From: Gammaproteobacteria bacterium
GTDB taxonomy: Bacteria; Pseudomonadota; Gammaproteobacteria; Methylococcales; Methylomonadaceae
Length of the DNA: 34,519 nt
Direction of reading: 5' to 3'
Assembly: GCA_018830325.1 (NCBI GenBank)
Contig: JAHJSQ010000023.1
Location: 1-34,519, forward strand
How positions within the stretch are numbered: position 1 is the first letter of the stretch; the number at the start of each line of letters is the position of its first letter. This document shows, piece after piece, positions 1 through 8,276 of the stretch. Below the pieces are notes generated by a model. It made no database searches. It saw nothing but the letters and a program-made list of their open reading frames with translations, and was not told the DNA's origin. A program made the translations under genes and the position numbers.

Positions 1-254
1 ACGCTCTTTCCCAAGCTCCAGCTTGGGAAAGACACCCCGGAAGCTCCAGCTTCCTGTGACCGACACAACCTACGCACATTCTCAATCAATCCCGACTCGC
101 TCGTTCAATTTTTCTTGATTGTCGGGAAGCTAGAGCTTCCTAAACAGGTTACCCAAGCTGGAGCTTGGGTAACAGCATATTTTAGTTTTTGCGACTACGA
201 CTAGCCCCTGCTCGGACACTTGACTTCGGTAAGCTGAAGCATCTTGCTAATCAG
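1..254. mobile_element. Partial MITE with IS1595-like end (copy 1)
   Basis: This stretch is the reverse complement of most of the element at 20871-21275, with only scattered differences. Its inner boundary is at 254, where the bottom strand reads CTGATTAGCAAG followed by ATGCTTCAGC. That end also appears at the IS element starting at 34382. The interior is a series of hairpins built on an 18-bp palindrome of the type CCCAAGCTGGAGCTTGGG and on GGAAGCTAGAGCTTCC. The other end lies left of the window. No coding capacity is seen. Positions 255-437 next to it hold nothing recognisable. Confidence 0.75.
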
Positions 255-437
255 GTCTAATTTTCGAGCTCTTTGAAAAGTCGGACATAGGGTTTGAGGA
301 ACAAGCTGTTGATAGTTTCCGCTTTACAGCGGCTATCACCGATTGAAAGCCTCGCTGCATGAGTCGTCTTTTATCATTTCTCCGCGCCTCTGCGCGAATT
401 ACTTTTAATTAACCGCCCGGAGCGCGTTGGCGCTATC

Positions 438-713
438 TATACCTTTCGCATTTCAAATTTCGGCAGTGTCGGAGGGGCCTCGGGGTGCTCGGTCGATTTT
501 TGCTCCTGTAAAATAGACATTCACGCCATCCATGGCGCTAGCAAAGGCTTTGCCAGCATGGAGCTGGAATAGAGCCTACATGGACGTATTTACCCAGCAC
601 CTAAATTATCTATGTAATCAATCATGGCCAATAGGCTATGGAATTTAGGTGCTGGGTTTACGGCGTCCCTTGACGGGCACCCCGAGACCGAAATTTTATC
701 TACGATAAGTATA
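438..713. mobile_element. MITE-like element A, TATAC-end family
   Basis: The ends are inverted: TATACCTTTCG on the left and TATACTTATCG read from the right on the bottom strand, both followed a few bases later by an AAATTTCGG block. The same ends occur at 9227-9468 and 26499-26661. The interior contains the shared core (bottom strand GACGCCGTAAA ... TACGTCCATGTAGGCT), split by a nested palindrome at 593-656. It also contains a second module with GCAGGAGCAAAAATC-like sequence that recurs at 1514-1723 and 19950-20242. It ends 6 bp from the stop codon of the PepSY gene, so it may act as part of that gene's 3' end. Confidence 0.75.
593..656. mobile_element. Nested palindromic insert in element A
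   Basis: A 64-bp insert has perfect 15-bp inverted ends, CCCAGCACCTAAATT and its complement. It is bounded by the direct repeat TTTA (589-592 and 657-660), which looks like a 4-bp target duplication. Removing insert plus one repeat restores the uninterrupted core as seen in the element at 26499-26661. The same insert is found at 9284-9348 and 20021-20085. Confidence 0.75.
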
Positions 714-719
714 TAAAAA

Positions 720-1208
720 TCAATCTTCCTCGGCCTTGATGATTTTACCGGTTCCGGCGTCGACCTCGACTTCCATTTCGCGTCCATCCGCCATTTTTAT
801 TTCAAATTCATAGACCGCAAAACCGTCGGTATTGATTTCATACTCCACTTCACTGATCGTGCCCGGATAGGCTTCTAGCGCTATTTTTCGAGCCTGCGCT
901 TCATCAATTTTCTTCAAGGTAGCAAAAGCCGGATGATCAGCGCTCGGCAATTCTTGTTCTTTTTCGAAAATATTGCCGGTTTTATCGCATTTAAACTCCC
1001 ATTTAGCGCCGTCAGCCGATTTTGCTTTGATTTTGTAATACTCGACGCCTTTTTTGTTTTTCAACTTCATTTTGACAATCGGGTCTTGCGTCACTTCGCC
1101 GACTGCTTTGCGACAGGCGTCGAAGGCCGTATTGTCTTGAGCGACAGCGACCGTGCCGAATAAGCCCAGTAAGGCGCTCAAATAAAAATTTTTATTTTTA
1201 TAACTCAT
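720..1208 (-). CDS. Secreted PepSY-domain protein
   Basis: The start at 1208 gives 162 residues beginning MSYKNKNFYLSALLG, with a signal peptide ending near the VAVAQ segment. A GAGGT ribosome site lies about 8 bases upstream; longer upstream starts read into a repeat. The C-terminal third matches the PepSY pattern: an alpha helix (IDEAQARKIALEAYPG), then YEFEIKMADGREMEVEVDA and TGKIIKAEED. PepSY domains are typically found in exported proteins and in inhibitors of proteases or regulators of iron and redox proteins; the exact role here is unknown. Two cysteines (in FDACRKA and FKCDK) may form a disulfide in the periplasm. It stands alone between repeats. Confidence 0.8.
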   Translation of the reverse strand: MSYKNKNFYLSALLGLFGTVAVAQDNTAFDACRKAVGEVTQDPIVKMKLKNKKGVEYYKIKAKSADGAKWEFKCDKTGNIFEKEQELPSADHPAFATLKKIDEAQARKIALEAYPGTISEVEYEINTDGFAVYEFEIKMADGREMEVEVDAGTGKIIKAEED

Positions 1209-1330
1209 GATGATAGACCTCATTGAAAAGTTAACAGGTGCACTCATTGCCGATGCCGACAAGCCCTCTCGAGTTCGGGGCGAGGCATCGGCCGAAGGGT
1301 ACAAAAATATGAAAGTATTTCCTATTTCTG

Positions 1331-1423
1331 GTTCCCACGGTCCTCCGTGGGAACCCATACCTTGGCTGCCGAGGCAAGATCGGTATACATTCCCACGCTG
1401 GAGTGGTGGGAGCGAGGAATGTT
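1331..1423. repeat. Two dispersed hairpin repeats
   Basis: Positions 1331-1354 form a 10-bp perfect stem with a 4-base loop (GTTCCCACGG, loop, CCGTGGGAAC). Positions 1390-1423 form a second, imperfect hairpin of the same TTCCCACGC type. This resembles the GTTCCCACG hairpin repeats common in many proteobacterial genomes. Nothing coding is seen in 1209-1513. Confidence 0.6.
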
Positions 1424-1513
1424 TTCGGCATTAGTTAGGCGATCTTTTCGACCGTCTTTATCTTACACAGCCAATCTTAGCTGCCGCAACTTTAAAGAAT
1501 CACTATCAGAAAG

Positions 1514-1723
1514 CAGCAATTCTCAGTTTTCAGGGTGAGGGGTATGCCTGTCGAGGAACGCCGTAAACCCATTCATGGGGCTTGGCGGCGGCTAAACGCC
1601 AAGGATGGCGTGTATTAGGGCAATGCAGGAGCAATTGCCGAGGAGCAAAAATCTGCCCCTGCCGCCGACATCCTCGCCAAGCAATCGCCGCACCCTTTTT
1701 TATTCTCAAATTGGGAGTTGCTG
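1514..1723. mobile_element. MITE, CAGCAATT family, with 9-bp target duplication
   Basis: The inverted ends are CAGCAATTCTCAGTTTT on the left and CAGCAACTCCCAATTTG on the right (bottom strand). The 9-bp sequence ATCAGAAAG directly precedes the left end (1505-1513) and directly follows the right end (1724-1732). This is a perfect target-site duplication and direct evidence of transposition. The 210-bp interior has no open reading frame of note. It carries the shared core (GGAACGCCGTAAACCCATTC at 1555-1574) and the module GAGGAGCAAAAATCTGCCC. The insertion lies at the stop codon of the neighbouring TonB-receptor remnant, whose stop is kept by the duplicated bases. Confidence 0.9.
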
Positions 1724-1724
1724 A

Positions 1725-2348
1725 TCAGAAAGTCCATTTAACACCGCCCATCATTTGGAAACCCTGACCCGGATGGATACCGTCGACACGGCTGGCTATG
1801 TATTTTTTGTCGCTCAGATTATAACCGTTCATAAACACATTGACGTTTTTGACGACTTGATAATTAGCCGATACATTGAAAACCGTATAGCCGGGAATAA
1901 TGCCTTCTTGTCCACTCGCATCCTCTTCTCGGGTATTTTCAATGTCGACATATTGCTGACTGACACTTTGAATACCAAAACGTATATCTAGACCCCAAGG
2001 CGTTTCGACACCGACATTAGCGTTGATTAAATGCTCCGGAGTATACGGCAATCGATTATCTTTAACGATCCCGGCTCTGGTTTCGGTACTAGCAAAATAA
2101 GCATCGAGATAGGTGTAAGACGTTGTTAAATAATAATTGTAATCGGTACCGAATAGTTGGTTAGAATCCAAACGAAAACCGGTTTCCACCCCTTGGTGTA
2201 CTGTTTCGCCGACGTTGATAAACCGATTATCCGGGACCGTTATGTCTTCCACAATTTGGTTGTCAAAATCGATTCTGAAATAGGTCATTTCCAGACTAAC
2301 ACCCAGTGTAGGCGAGATTCGAACACCATTCCGCTCCCTGCTAACCAC
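1725..2348 (-). pseudogene. TonB-dependent receptor, C-terminal remnant
   Basis: The open frame encodes about 200 residues typical of the C-terminal beta-barrel of TonB-dependent outer-membrane receptors of the ferric siderophore or FecA type. Visible hallmarks are FRIDFDNQIVE, the barrel-strand pattern LTTSYTYLDA, YTPEHLINANVGVE, a strand ending NVNVFMNGYNLSDKKY and the terminal aromatic MMGGVKWTF. A full receptor has 650-800 residues including a plug domain; here the plug and most of the barrel are missing. The frame starts only about 10 bases after hemH ends, with no signal peptide, so this is a broken gene. The stop codon overlaps the target duplication of the adjacent MITE. Confidence 0.85.
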
Positions 2349-2357
2349 TAACTGACC

Positions 2358-3437
2358 CTAAACCTTCGCCCCCAACGCTTTTGCCAAACGATCACGCTTC
2401 CCTGTATCGTTTTCGACTTCCCAGCCTTGCAGGTTTTGCCGAATCAATTGACCTAGCGCGTCGATATGTCCGGGCTCGGCGTTGAGCGCATCGATGTATT
2501 CATAACGGTCGCCGCCGCTGCTTAAAAAATAAGAACGGTTTTCGACGCCGATTTCTTCGATCGTTTCGAGACAATCAGCGGCAAATCCCGGACAAAATAT
2601 TTGTACCGACTTGTAGCCTTGTCCTGGCAAGGCTTTCAGCGTCTCGTCGGTATAAGGCTTAAGCCATTCCTCCCGGCCGAAACGAGACTGAAACGTCGTC
2701 ATGTATTCGTCTGGAGCTAGCTTTAGCGCTTCGGCGATCAATCGAGACGTTTTGTAGCACTCGCAGTGATATGGATCGCCGTTATGTAGGTAGCGCAGCG
2801 GAATGCCGTGATAAGAAAAAATCAATTTATCGGCACGGCCATGCGCATGCCAATGATGCCGGATATGCTCGGCCGCTGCTTGAATGAACGGGTCGAAATC
2901 ATGATAGTGAGTGATGAAGCGCAATTCCGGCAGCCAGCGGCGCTTTTTGAATTGATCCGCCAAGGCATCGAAAGTCGAGGCGGTCGTCGACGCCGAATAT
3001 TGCGGGTATAGCGGTAGCACCAATAATTTTCGGACGCCTTGTTGCAATAGCCTATCCAATACCGATGCGATCGACGGAGTGCCATAGCGCATCGCGAAAT
3101 CGAGCACCAGATCGTCGCCCCAATCCGCCTGTAGATTTTTTTGCAAGGCTTCGGCTTGATGCCGGGTATGAAACATCAACGGCGATCCTTTTTCGGTCCA
3201 TACCGATTTGTAGGATTTTGCCGAACGCCGGGGCCGAATTCGCAGAATGATGAAATTCAAGACAAACCACCAGATAAATCGAGGAACCTCGACGACCCGC
3301 GGGTCAGACAAGAACTCCTTAAGGTAAACGCGCAATTCCTTCGCGGTCGGTGCTTTCGGCGTACCAAGATTGGTAATCAAAACACCTATTTTATCGTTTT
3401 GTTGATGCGTGAATGCGGGACTGCCTTTAAATTTCAT
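2358..3437 (-). CDS. hemH: Ferrochelatase
   Basis: This 359-residue protein inserts Fe2+ into protoporphyrin IX, the last step of protoheme synthesis, at the cytoplasmic face of the membrane. The family signature is clear: GVLITNLGTPKAPTA near residue 18, the conserved LPLYPQYSASTTAS block (141-154), the catalytic histidine in FSYHGIP (H210) and the acidic metal-path motif FCPGFAADCLETIEEIG (281-297). Length fits bacterial HemH. It lies 66 bases downstream of the pentapeptide-repeat gene on the same strand. No strong ribosome site is visible before the ATG at 3437. The TonB-receptor remnant follows immediately; iron uptake and heme synthesis may once have been neighbours in function. Confidence 0.97.
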   Translation of the reverse strand: MKFKGSPAFTHQQNDKIGVLITNLGTPKAPTAKELRVYLKEFLSDPRVVEVPRFIWWFVLNFIILRIRPRRSAKSYKSVWTEKGSPLMFHTRHQAEALQKNLQADWGDDLVLDFAMRYGTPSIASVLDRLLQQGVRKLLVLPLYPQYSASTTASTFDALADQFKKRRWLPELRFITHYHDFDPFIQAAAEHIRHHWHAHGRADKLIFSYHGIPLRYLHNGDPYHCECYKTSRLIAEALKLAPDEYMTTFQSRFGREEWLKPYTDETLKALPGQGYKSVQIFCPGFAADCLETIEEIGVENRSYFLSSGGDRYEYIDALNAEPGHIDALGQLIRQNLQGWEVENDTGKRDRLAKALGAKV

Positions 3438-3503
3438 GCGTTTTCGCTTTGGAATATTGTTTTGTTGAAGTTTGTTAACTCAGCCTTATTTAACAAAGCT
3501 GGA

Positions 3504-4283
3504 TCAATCGAACAGCGCTTGATCTAAATTTTTACTCTTTTCTAAACCTCTAAGTTCGCCTTTATCTTTTATGCCATGAAATTTTGTGCCGGCAAGGTTG
3601 GCCTGCGAAAAATCGGTATCCAGCAGTTTGGCTTGGGAAAGATCGGCACCCGACAAATCGGCACCGGTGAGGTCTGCACCGGCCATGTCGGCGACCATTA
3701 AATTAGCGTTTTGCAGATTGGCACCGTTCAATTTGGCCAAACGCAACATGGCCCGACTCAAATTAGCCCCGGCCAAATTGGCTCCGGTTAAATCGGCGCC
3801 TTTTAAATTGGCGCGCATCAAACCCATCGGCTGATTTTTCATATCCGCCCCCCAATTGGCTTCTCTCAGATCGGCGCCCTTTAAATTAGCACCGTCCATC
3901 ACGGCAATAAAACGACTGCCTCTTAGATTAGCCTTGCTCAAATTGGCCTTGACTAAACTGACACCGAACACGCTGCTATTCGAAAGATCGGCGCCGGATA
4001 AATTGATGCCGGTCATTACGGTCAAATCCAATACCAAACCGGACAAATTACTATTGCTAAAATCGGCCTTTCTCAAATCGGCGCCCCATAAATCGGCATG
4101 GCGAAAATCCAAGCCGGATAAGTCGACTCCGCGTAAGTCCTTCCGGCGCAAATCGGCCGGTTTCTCTTTTGTGGCCGTGCTTAGCAGTTGTTCGATTTGC
4201 GCACGGTCGAGATCGGCCGCAAATGCCGAGGAAGTATTCAGTGCCAATAAAAACAACGAGGTAAATAGGGTAGGTATTTTCAT
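3504..4283 (-). CDS. Exported pentapeptide-repeat protein
   Basis: I start at 4283 (MKIPTLFTSLFLLALNTSS) because an AGGAGAT ribosome site lies just upstream and a signal peptide then ends at AFA/AD; this gives 259 residues. From about residue 45 to the end the protein is an almost unbroken series of A(D/N)LXX pentapeptides (for example GADLRKADFSNSNLSG), which form a right-handed quadrilateral beta-helix. Pentapeptide-repeat proteins have varied and mostly unknown roles; a periplasmic location makes DNA-gyrase mimicry of the Qnr type unlikely. A non-repeat helical segment (DLDRAQIEQLLSTATKEKP) precedes the helix, as in several cell-envelope members. Confidence 0.88.
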   Translation of the reverse strand: MKIPTLFTSLFLLALNTSSAFAADLDRAQIEQLLSTATKEKPADLRRKDLRGVDLSGLDFRHADLWGADLRKADFSNSNLSGLVLDLTVMTGINLSGADLSNSSVFGVSLVKANLSKANLRGSRFIAVMDGANLKGADLREANWGADMKNQPMGLMRANLKGADLTGANLAGANLSRAMLRLAKLNGANLQNANLMVADMAGADLTGADLSGADLSQAKLLDTDFSQANLAGTKFHGIKDKGELRGLEKSKNLDQALFD

Positions 4284-4365
4284 CGTATCATCTCCTAATG
4301 CGTTGGCTTGATCAAAACTCATTATATACTCAGAGCAAGGGCATGTTCAGTTTTCTAAAACGCCC

Positions 4366-4519
4366 CAGCAATTCCCAGTTTGAGAATAAAAAAAGGTGCG
4401 GAGTGTGCTTGGCGAGGATGTCGGCGGCAGGGAGGTCCCATGGATAGGTTTACGGCGTTCCTCGACTGGCATACCCCGCACCCTGAACACGGAAAAATTT
4501 CTCCAACTGGGAATTGCTG
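4366..4519. mobile_element. MITE, CAGCAATT family, with perfect 9-bp target duplication
   Basis: This 154-bp element has 15-bp perfect inverted ends, CAGCAATTCCCAGTT. It is flanked on both sides by AAAACGCCC (4357-4365 and 4520-4528), a 9-bp target duplication. It is shorter than its relative at 1514-1723 and carries the shared core in the opposite orientation (bottom strand CGAGGAACGCCGTAAACC). It lies in the ~320-bp gap between the pentapeptide gene and the ATP-grasp-like gene; the rest of that gap shows nothing else. Confidence 0.93.
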
Positions 4520-4606
4520 AAAACGCCCATTACAAACGAAATGCTTTGTTCCTGACGTTCCGATATTTCTGAGTTAAACTAACCTCCTTTCCTACTCTCC
4601 CTGTAT

Positions 4607-5929
4607 TTGTCTCAAAACGCACTCATGACTTCTTGTAACGATCCGGCATGCGCCAAAAAAGTCGAATTATTAAATAGCGAATGCCGTTGCGTGTCGTTAG
4701 ACCGTCATGCTCTGCGCGATGAATTGCTGGCTCTTAACGATCTTAATCTATTCCGCATGCTCACCGAAGAGCGTCCGTATTTATTCGCAGAATCGGCCGT
4801 ATTCGTCGATGAATCCTGCTTACGGCGGCAATGGGAAATTATCGCGGCACTGGAAAAAGTCATCGATTTACCGGCTTATCAACAGCGGGTATTGGCTTAT
4901 GCGCCTGAAACCGCCCTTTTTACGCCGAAAGCCCGGGGCGTTTTTTTGGGCTACGATTTTCATATCGGACCCAATGGACCGCAATTAATCGAAATTAATA
5001 CGAATGCCGGCGGCGCCCTGGTCAATGCGATCCTGGCGCGCGCTCAAGTCACTTGTTGCGAGCAAGCAGGCGACAGGCGTCCGGGTCAATTACCCGGGAT
5101 GGAGTTAAAACAATCGCTCGAGCAAGTTTTCACCGATATGTTCCTCGAAGAATGGCGACAGGAGCGGGGCGAGCAAGCATTAAAAACGGTTGCCATCGTC
5201 GATGAGCAACCGGCCGAGCAATATATGTATCCGGAGTTTTTACTATTCGAAAAACTCTTCGAGCGGCACGGTATCGAAGCGGTAATTTGCGATCCGTCGG
5301 AGTTGACCTTCATCAATGGCAAGCTGTTATATCGAGAGCTTCACATCGATCTCGTTTATAACCGTCTGACCGATTTCGGTTTGGAAGAAATAGCCTCGCA
5401 AGCATTGCGCAATGCCTACTTAGGCAATGCCGTGGTCGTGACGCCTTATCCCAGAAATCACGCATTGTATGCTGACAAACGCAATTTGGCCGTGTTGACC
5501 GACGCTGCGGTTTTAGAAGAAATCGGCGTAGATGCTGCCACTCGCGAGATTTTATTATCAGGAATCGCACAAACCGTCGTTGTGCGAGAACAAGACGGGG
5601 AAAAACTTTGGTCTGATCGGAAACGTTTATTTTTCAAACCGGCCAAAGGCTTCGGCAGTAAGGCTGCTTACCGCGGCGATAAACTCACTCGGCGAGTATT
5701 TGGGGAAATCTTGCAAGGCGATTATGTCGCGCAACAATGGGTAGCGCCAAGCGAAAGGCACTTAGAAGTTGATGACGCAGTGATGGGTTTTAAATTGGAC
5801 TTGCGTAATTATGTTTACAACGGTCAAGTGCAGTTAGTCAGCGCAAGATTGTATCAAGGCCAGACGACTAACTTCCGTACACCCGGCGGAGGATTCGCGC
5901 AGGTTGTCGTCGTCGATCCGGCCGGATAG
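4607..5929 (+). CDS. ATP-grasp-like protein of unknown substrate
   Basis: The start is uncertain: TTG at 4607 or ATG at 4625; neither has a clear ribosome site, and the frame is closed by a stop at 4580. The N-terminus is cysteine-rich (CNDPACAKK, SECRC). Features of an ATP-grasp fold are visible: GYDFHIGPNGPQLIEINTN near residues 125-143, a lysine and glycine-rich segment FFKPAKGFGSKAAYRG near 345, and a late basic/acidic segment GFKLDLRNYVYNG followed by QTTNFRTPGGGFAQ. ATP-grasp enzymes join a carboxylate to an amine or thiol by way of an acyl phosphate. I cannot assign a substrate. It converges on rdgB with 9 bases between stop codons. Confidence 0.65.
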   Translation: MSQNALMTSCNDPACAKKVELLNSECRCVSLDRHALRDELLALNDLNLFRMLTEERPYLFAESAVFVDESCLRRQWEIIAALEKVIDLPAYQQRVLAYAPETALFTPKARGVFLGYDFHIGPNGPQLIEINTNAGGALVNAILARAQVTCCEQAGDRRPGQLPGMELKQSLEQVFTDMFLEEWRQERGEQALKTVAIVDEQPAEQYMYPEFLLFEKLFERHGIEAVICDPSELTFINGKLLYRELHIDLVYNRLTDFGLEEIASQALRNAYLGNAVVVTPYPRNHALYADKRNLAVLTDAAVLEEIGVDAATREILLSGIAQTVVVREQDGEKLWSDRKRLFFKPAKGFGSKAAYRGDKLTRRVFGEILQGDYVAQQWVAPSERHLEVDDAVMGFKLDLRNYVYNGQVQLVSARLYQGQTTNFRTPGGGFAQVVVVDPAG

Positions 5930-5938
5930 CGCTCGACT

Positions 5939-6532
5939 TTAAAGAGCCGAGGCCAAAACGCTTAACGCCTTGCCCCGATGACTGATCGCATTTTTGACTT
6001 CAGGCGCCAACTGCGCCGATGCACATTCGTACTCGGGCACCCAAAATACAGGGTCGTAACCAAAGCCGTTGTCACCGACCGGTTCATCCAAAATCCGACC
6101 TTCCCAAGTCCCTTGTGCGATCACGGGACAGGGATCCTGGGCATGCTCGATGAACACGATCACGCAGATGAAACGCGCAGTGCGCTGTTCGAACGGCACT
6201 CCGGACAATTCCTTCAACAACTTATCGACATTATCTTGATCGCTGGCATCCGAACCCGCATAACGCGCCGAGATCACTCCCGGGGCGCCGTGCAAATAAT
6301 CCACCGCCAACCCGGAATCATCGGCGATTGCAGGCAGTCCCGAATGGAATGCCGCATTACGGGCTTTCAATAGCGCGTTTTCGACGAAGGTCTTGCCGGT
6401 TTCATCGGCTTCCGCGATTTGGAACTGCGACTGAGGCACAATCGGATGACCGGCCAAAATAGCTTGGATTTCCCGGATCTTACCGGGATTACCGCTGGCC
6501 AGAACGACCGGCTGGGAAGGATTCGATAACAT
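5939..6532 (-). CDS. rdgB: XTP/dITP diphosphatase (non-canonical purine NTPase)
   Basis: This 197-residue enzyme hydrolyses dITP, dXTP and ITP to monophosphates, keeping inosine and xanthine out of DNA and RNA. The RdgB/HAM1 signatures are present: VVLASGNPGKIREI near the N-terminus, the catalytic segment PAIADDSGLAVDYLHGAPG, then SARYAG, and the C-terminal GYDPVFWVPE and AISHRGKAL blocks. Its ATG abuts the rph stop codon without a gap, so the two are translated from one message. The rph-rdgB pairing is common in proteobacteria. Confidence 0.96.
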   Translation of the reverse strand: MLSNPSQPVVLASGNPGKIREIQAILAGHPIVPQSQFQIAEADETGKTFVENALLKARNAAFHSGLPAIADDSGLAVDYLHGAPGVISARYAGSDASDQDNVDKLLKELSGVPFEQRTARFICVIVFIEHAQDPCPVIAQGTWEGRILDEPVGDNGFGYDPVFWVPEYECASAQLAPEVKNAISHRGKALSVLASAL

Positions 6533-7264
6533 TTAAAAGTTTTCCAGAGCTTCGGCTTGTTTTTCCAACAATTGTTTGATGCCATGCTCGGCCAAGCTCA
6601 GCATCGCATCGAGCTCGTCCTTACGAAACGCGTGGCCTTCGGCAGTACCTTGTACTTCAATGAATGCCGAAGCGTCATTCATGACGACATTCATATCGGT
6701 CTCGGCATTGCTGTCTTCGGCATAATCCAAGTCCAAAACCGGAACGCCTTTGAAAATGCCGACTGAAACCGATGCGACTTGTCCGTGCAGCGGATTTTTC
6801 TTGATTTGCTTTTTAGCGAGCATTTTCTGCACCGCCAATGACAAGGCAACGAAACCGCCGGTAATCGATGCCGTTCGTGTTCCGCCATCGGCTTGCAGCA
6901 CGTCGCAATCGATCGTGATGGTATTTTCACCCAGCGCTTTCATATCGACCGCGGCTCTTAGCGATCGACCGATCAAGCGTTGAATTTCCTGAGTGCGCCC
7001 GCCTTGTTTGCCGCGACTCGCTTCACGCCCCATTCGGTCGTGTGTGGAGCGGGGCAACATCCCGTATTCGGCGGTAATCCAGCCTTCGCCCTTACCTTTG
7101 AGAAATCGCGGCACGTTAGTTTCGACACTGGCCGTGCATATCACACGCGTGTCGCCAAATTCTACCAGCACGGAACCTTCCGCATGCTTGGTGTATCCGC
7201 AGGTAAATTTAATGTCTCTCAATTGATCAGGATTACGTCCGCTTGGTCTCATAGTGCTACTCAT
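6533..7264 (-). CDS. rph: Ribonuclease PH
   Basis: This 243-residue phosphate-dependent 3'-5' exoribonuclease trims tRNA 3' ends. Family features include [14 protein letters not shown] at the N-terminus, [42 protein letters not shown] (phosphate-binding arginines) and [20 protein letters not shown]. Length matches the family (about 240). The ATG at 7264 is used here; an internal ATG at 7252 (MRPSGR) matches the start of many homologues and is an alternative. It lies 58 bases downstream of the kinase gene and directly upstream of rdgB on the same strand. Confidence 0.97.
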   Translation of the reverse strand: MSSTMRPSGRNPDQLRDIKFTCGYTKHAEGSVLVEFGDTRVICTASVETNVPRFLKGKGEGWITAEYGMLPRSTHDRMGREASRGKQGGRTQEIQRLIGRSLRAAVDMKALGENTITIDCDVLQADGGTRTASITGGFVALSLAVQKMLAKKQIKKNPLHGQVASVSVGIFKGVPVLDLDYAEDSNAETDMNVVMNDASAFIEVQGTAEGHAFRKDELDAMLSLAEHGIKQLLEKQAEALENF

Positions 7265-7322
7265 GATTAAATAACGCGACAGTATAACCGAAAGCTTTCA
7301 TTTAAAGAGGGCTTTTGAGCAT

Positions 7323-8222
7323 TCAATTAGCAGTCAACTCTTTTAGATAATCGGCCACAGATTGCGGACGATCGGACGGCTTAACCGCCATCGCCCAATC
7401 GATAACCGCCAACAGTTTTTTGGAATATTTTTTTTTGTGAGCCTTCACCGCAGGGATCAGCGAGTCATTCTGAGCTCGCTCGGTTGCTTGAGGAGGCGCT
7501 TTATAGTCGAGGCAGGCCCGCATGCTCGCGCCGATCGCATAAAGATCGGTCCAAGGCCCTAGCGGTTTATTGCTTAAATATTGTTCGACCGGCGAAAACC
7601 CGTTGGTCAGTACTTTGCTTTGTTTATGTCGAGCCGGATTAGGAAAAGTCTGAATCGCGCCGAAATCCAGCAATACAGGATCGTTTCCCGGGCGAATCAA
7701 AATATTGGCCGGCTTGATGTCCAGATGAACGAGATTATGTTGATGAATAAACCCGACGCCATCTAATAATGAAACGAATACTTGTACTAAAAACTCCTCG
7801 CTCATCTCCAGTAATCTTTTTTGCAGAATTTTTTCCAAGGTAAGCCCGTAGTCGTAAGTCATCACCATGTACACTGTCGAATTTTCTTGAAAAAAATTGA
7901 TGACTTCAACAATATTCGGGTGTTTTAACTTCGCCAACACCATCGCTTCTTCGAAAAATAGCGCTCTACCTCGCTTGAACAAAGCTTTGGTTTCCTCGCT
8001 GTTAGCCACGACTTGATTATTCCACGTTCTATGGGCTAATTTTCTAGGCAGATACTCCTTGATCGCGACTTGAACCTGATCTAATCGCCTGCGGGCCAAG
8101 TAAACGGAACTAAATCCGCCGCGCGCCAATTCACGCTCGATCATATAGTCGTCTATAATGGTGCCGGATTGGAGATAATTCCATTGTTTAGGATAGTTAT
8201 CCGGATCGTAGTATTCAGCCAC
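7323..8222 (-). CDS. Soluble Hanks-type Ser/Thr protein kinase
   Basis: The 299 residues form one kinase domain. The glycine-rich loop is ARGGFSSVY (33-41), the ATP-anchoring lysine is K55 in VAIKEY, the catalytic loop is HLDIKPANIL (166-175, D168 as base), and the metal-binding motif is LDFGA (185-189). HLD replaces the usual HRD, so it lacks the arginine of RD kinases. No transmembrane segment or sensor domain is seen, so it is probably cytoplasmic. It lies upstream of rph and rdgB on the same strand and is divergent from yicC (54-bp gap). Its target is unknown; the neighbourhood suggests RNA or nucleotide metabolism, which is only an inference. No partner phosphatase is in the window. Confidence 0.92.
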   Translation of the reverse strand: MAEYYDPDNYPKQWNYLQSGTIIDDYMIERELARGGFSSVYLARRRLDQVQVAIKEYLPRKLAHRTWNNQVVANSEETKALFKRGRALFFEEAMVLAKLKHPNIVEVINFFQENSTVYMVMTYDYGLTLEKILQKRLLEMSEEFLVQVFVSLLDGVGFIHQHNLVHLDIKPANILIRPGNDPVLLDFGAIQTFPNPARHKQSKVLTNGFSPVEQYLSNKPLGPWTDLYAIGASMRACLDYKAPPQATERAQNDSLIPAVKAHKKKYSKKLLAVIDWAMAVKPSDRPQSVADYLKELTAN

Positions 8223-8276
8223 TGAGTCGCGTCATTGGGTTAATTCGTGAAAAAACACGACAATTATAGGTGAAAA

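Noticed and set aside
255-437. tRNA or other small RNA gene
   Set aside because: No cloverleaf, T-loop GTTCRANNC at proper spacing, or terminator could be found.
3586-4311. Long open frames on the plus strand opposite the pentapeptide-repeat gene
   Set aside because: Their repetitive leucine/serine/alanine content is the mirror of the A(D/N)LXX codons. No ribosome site or family match.
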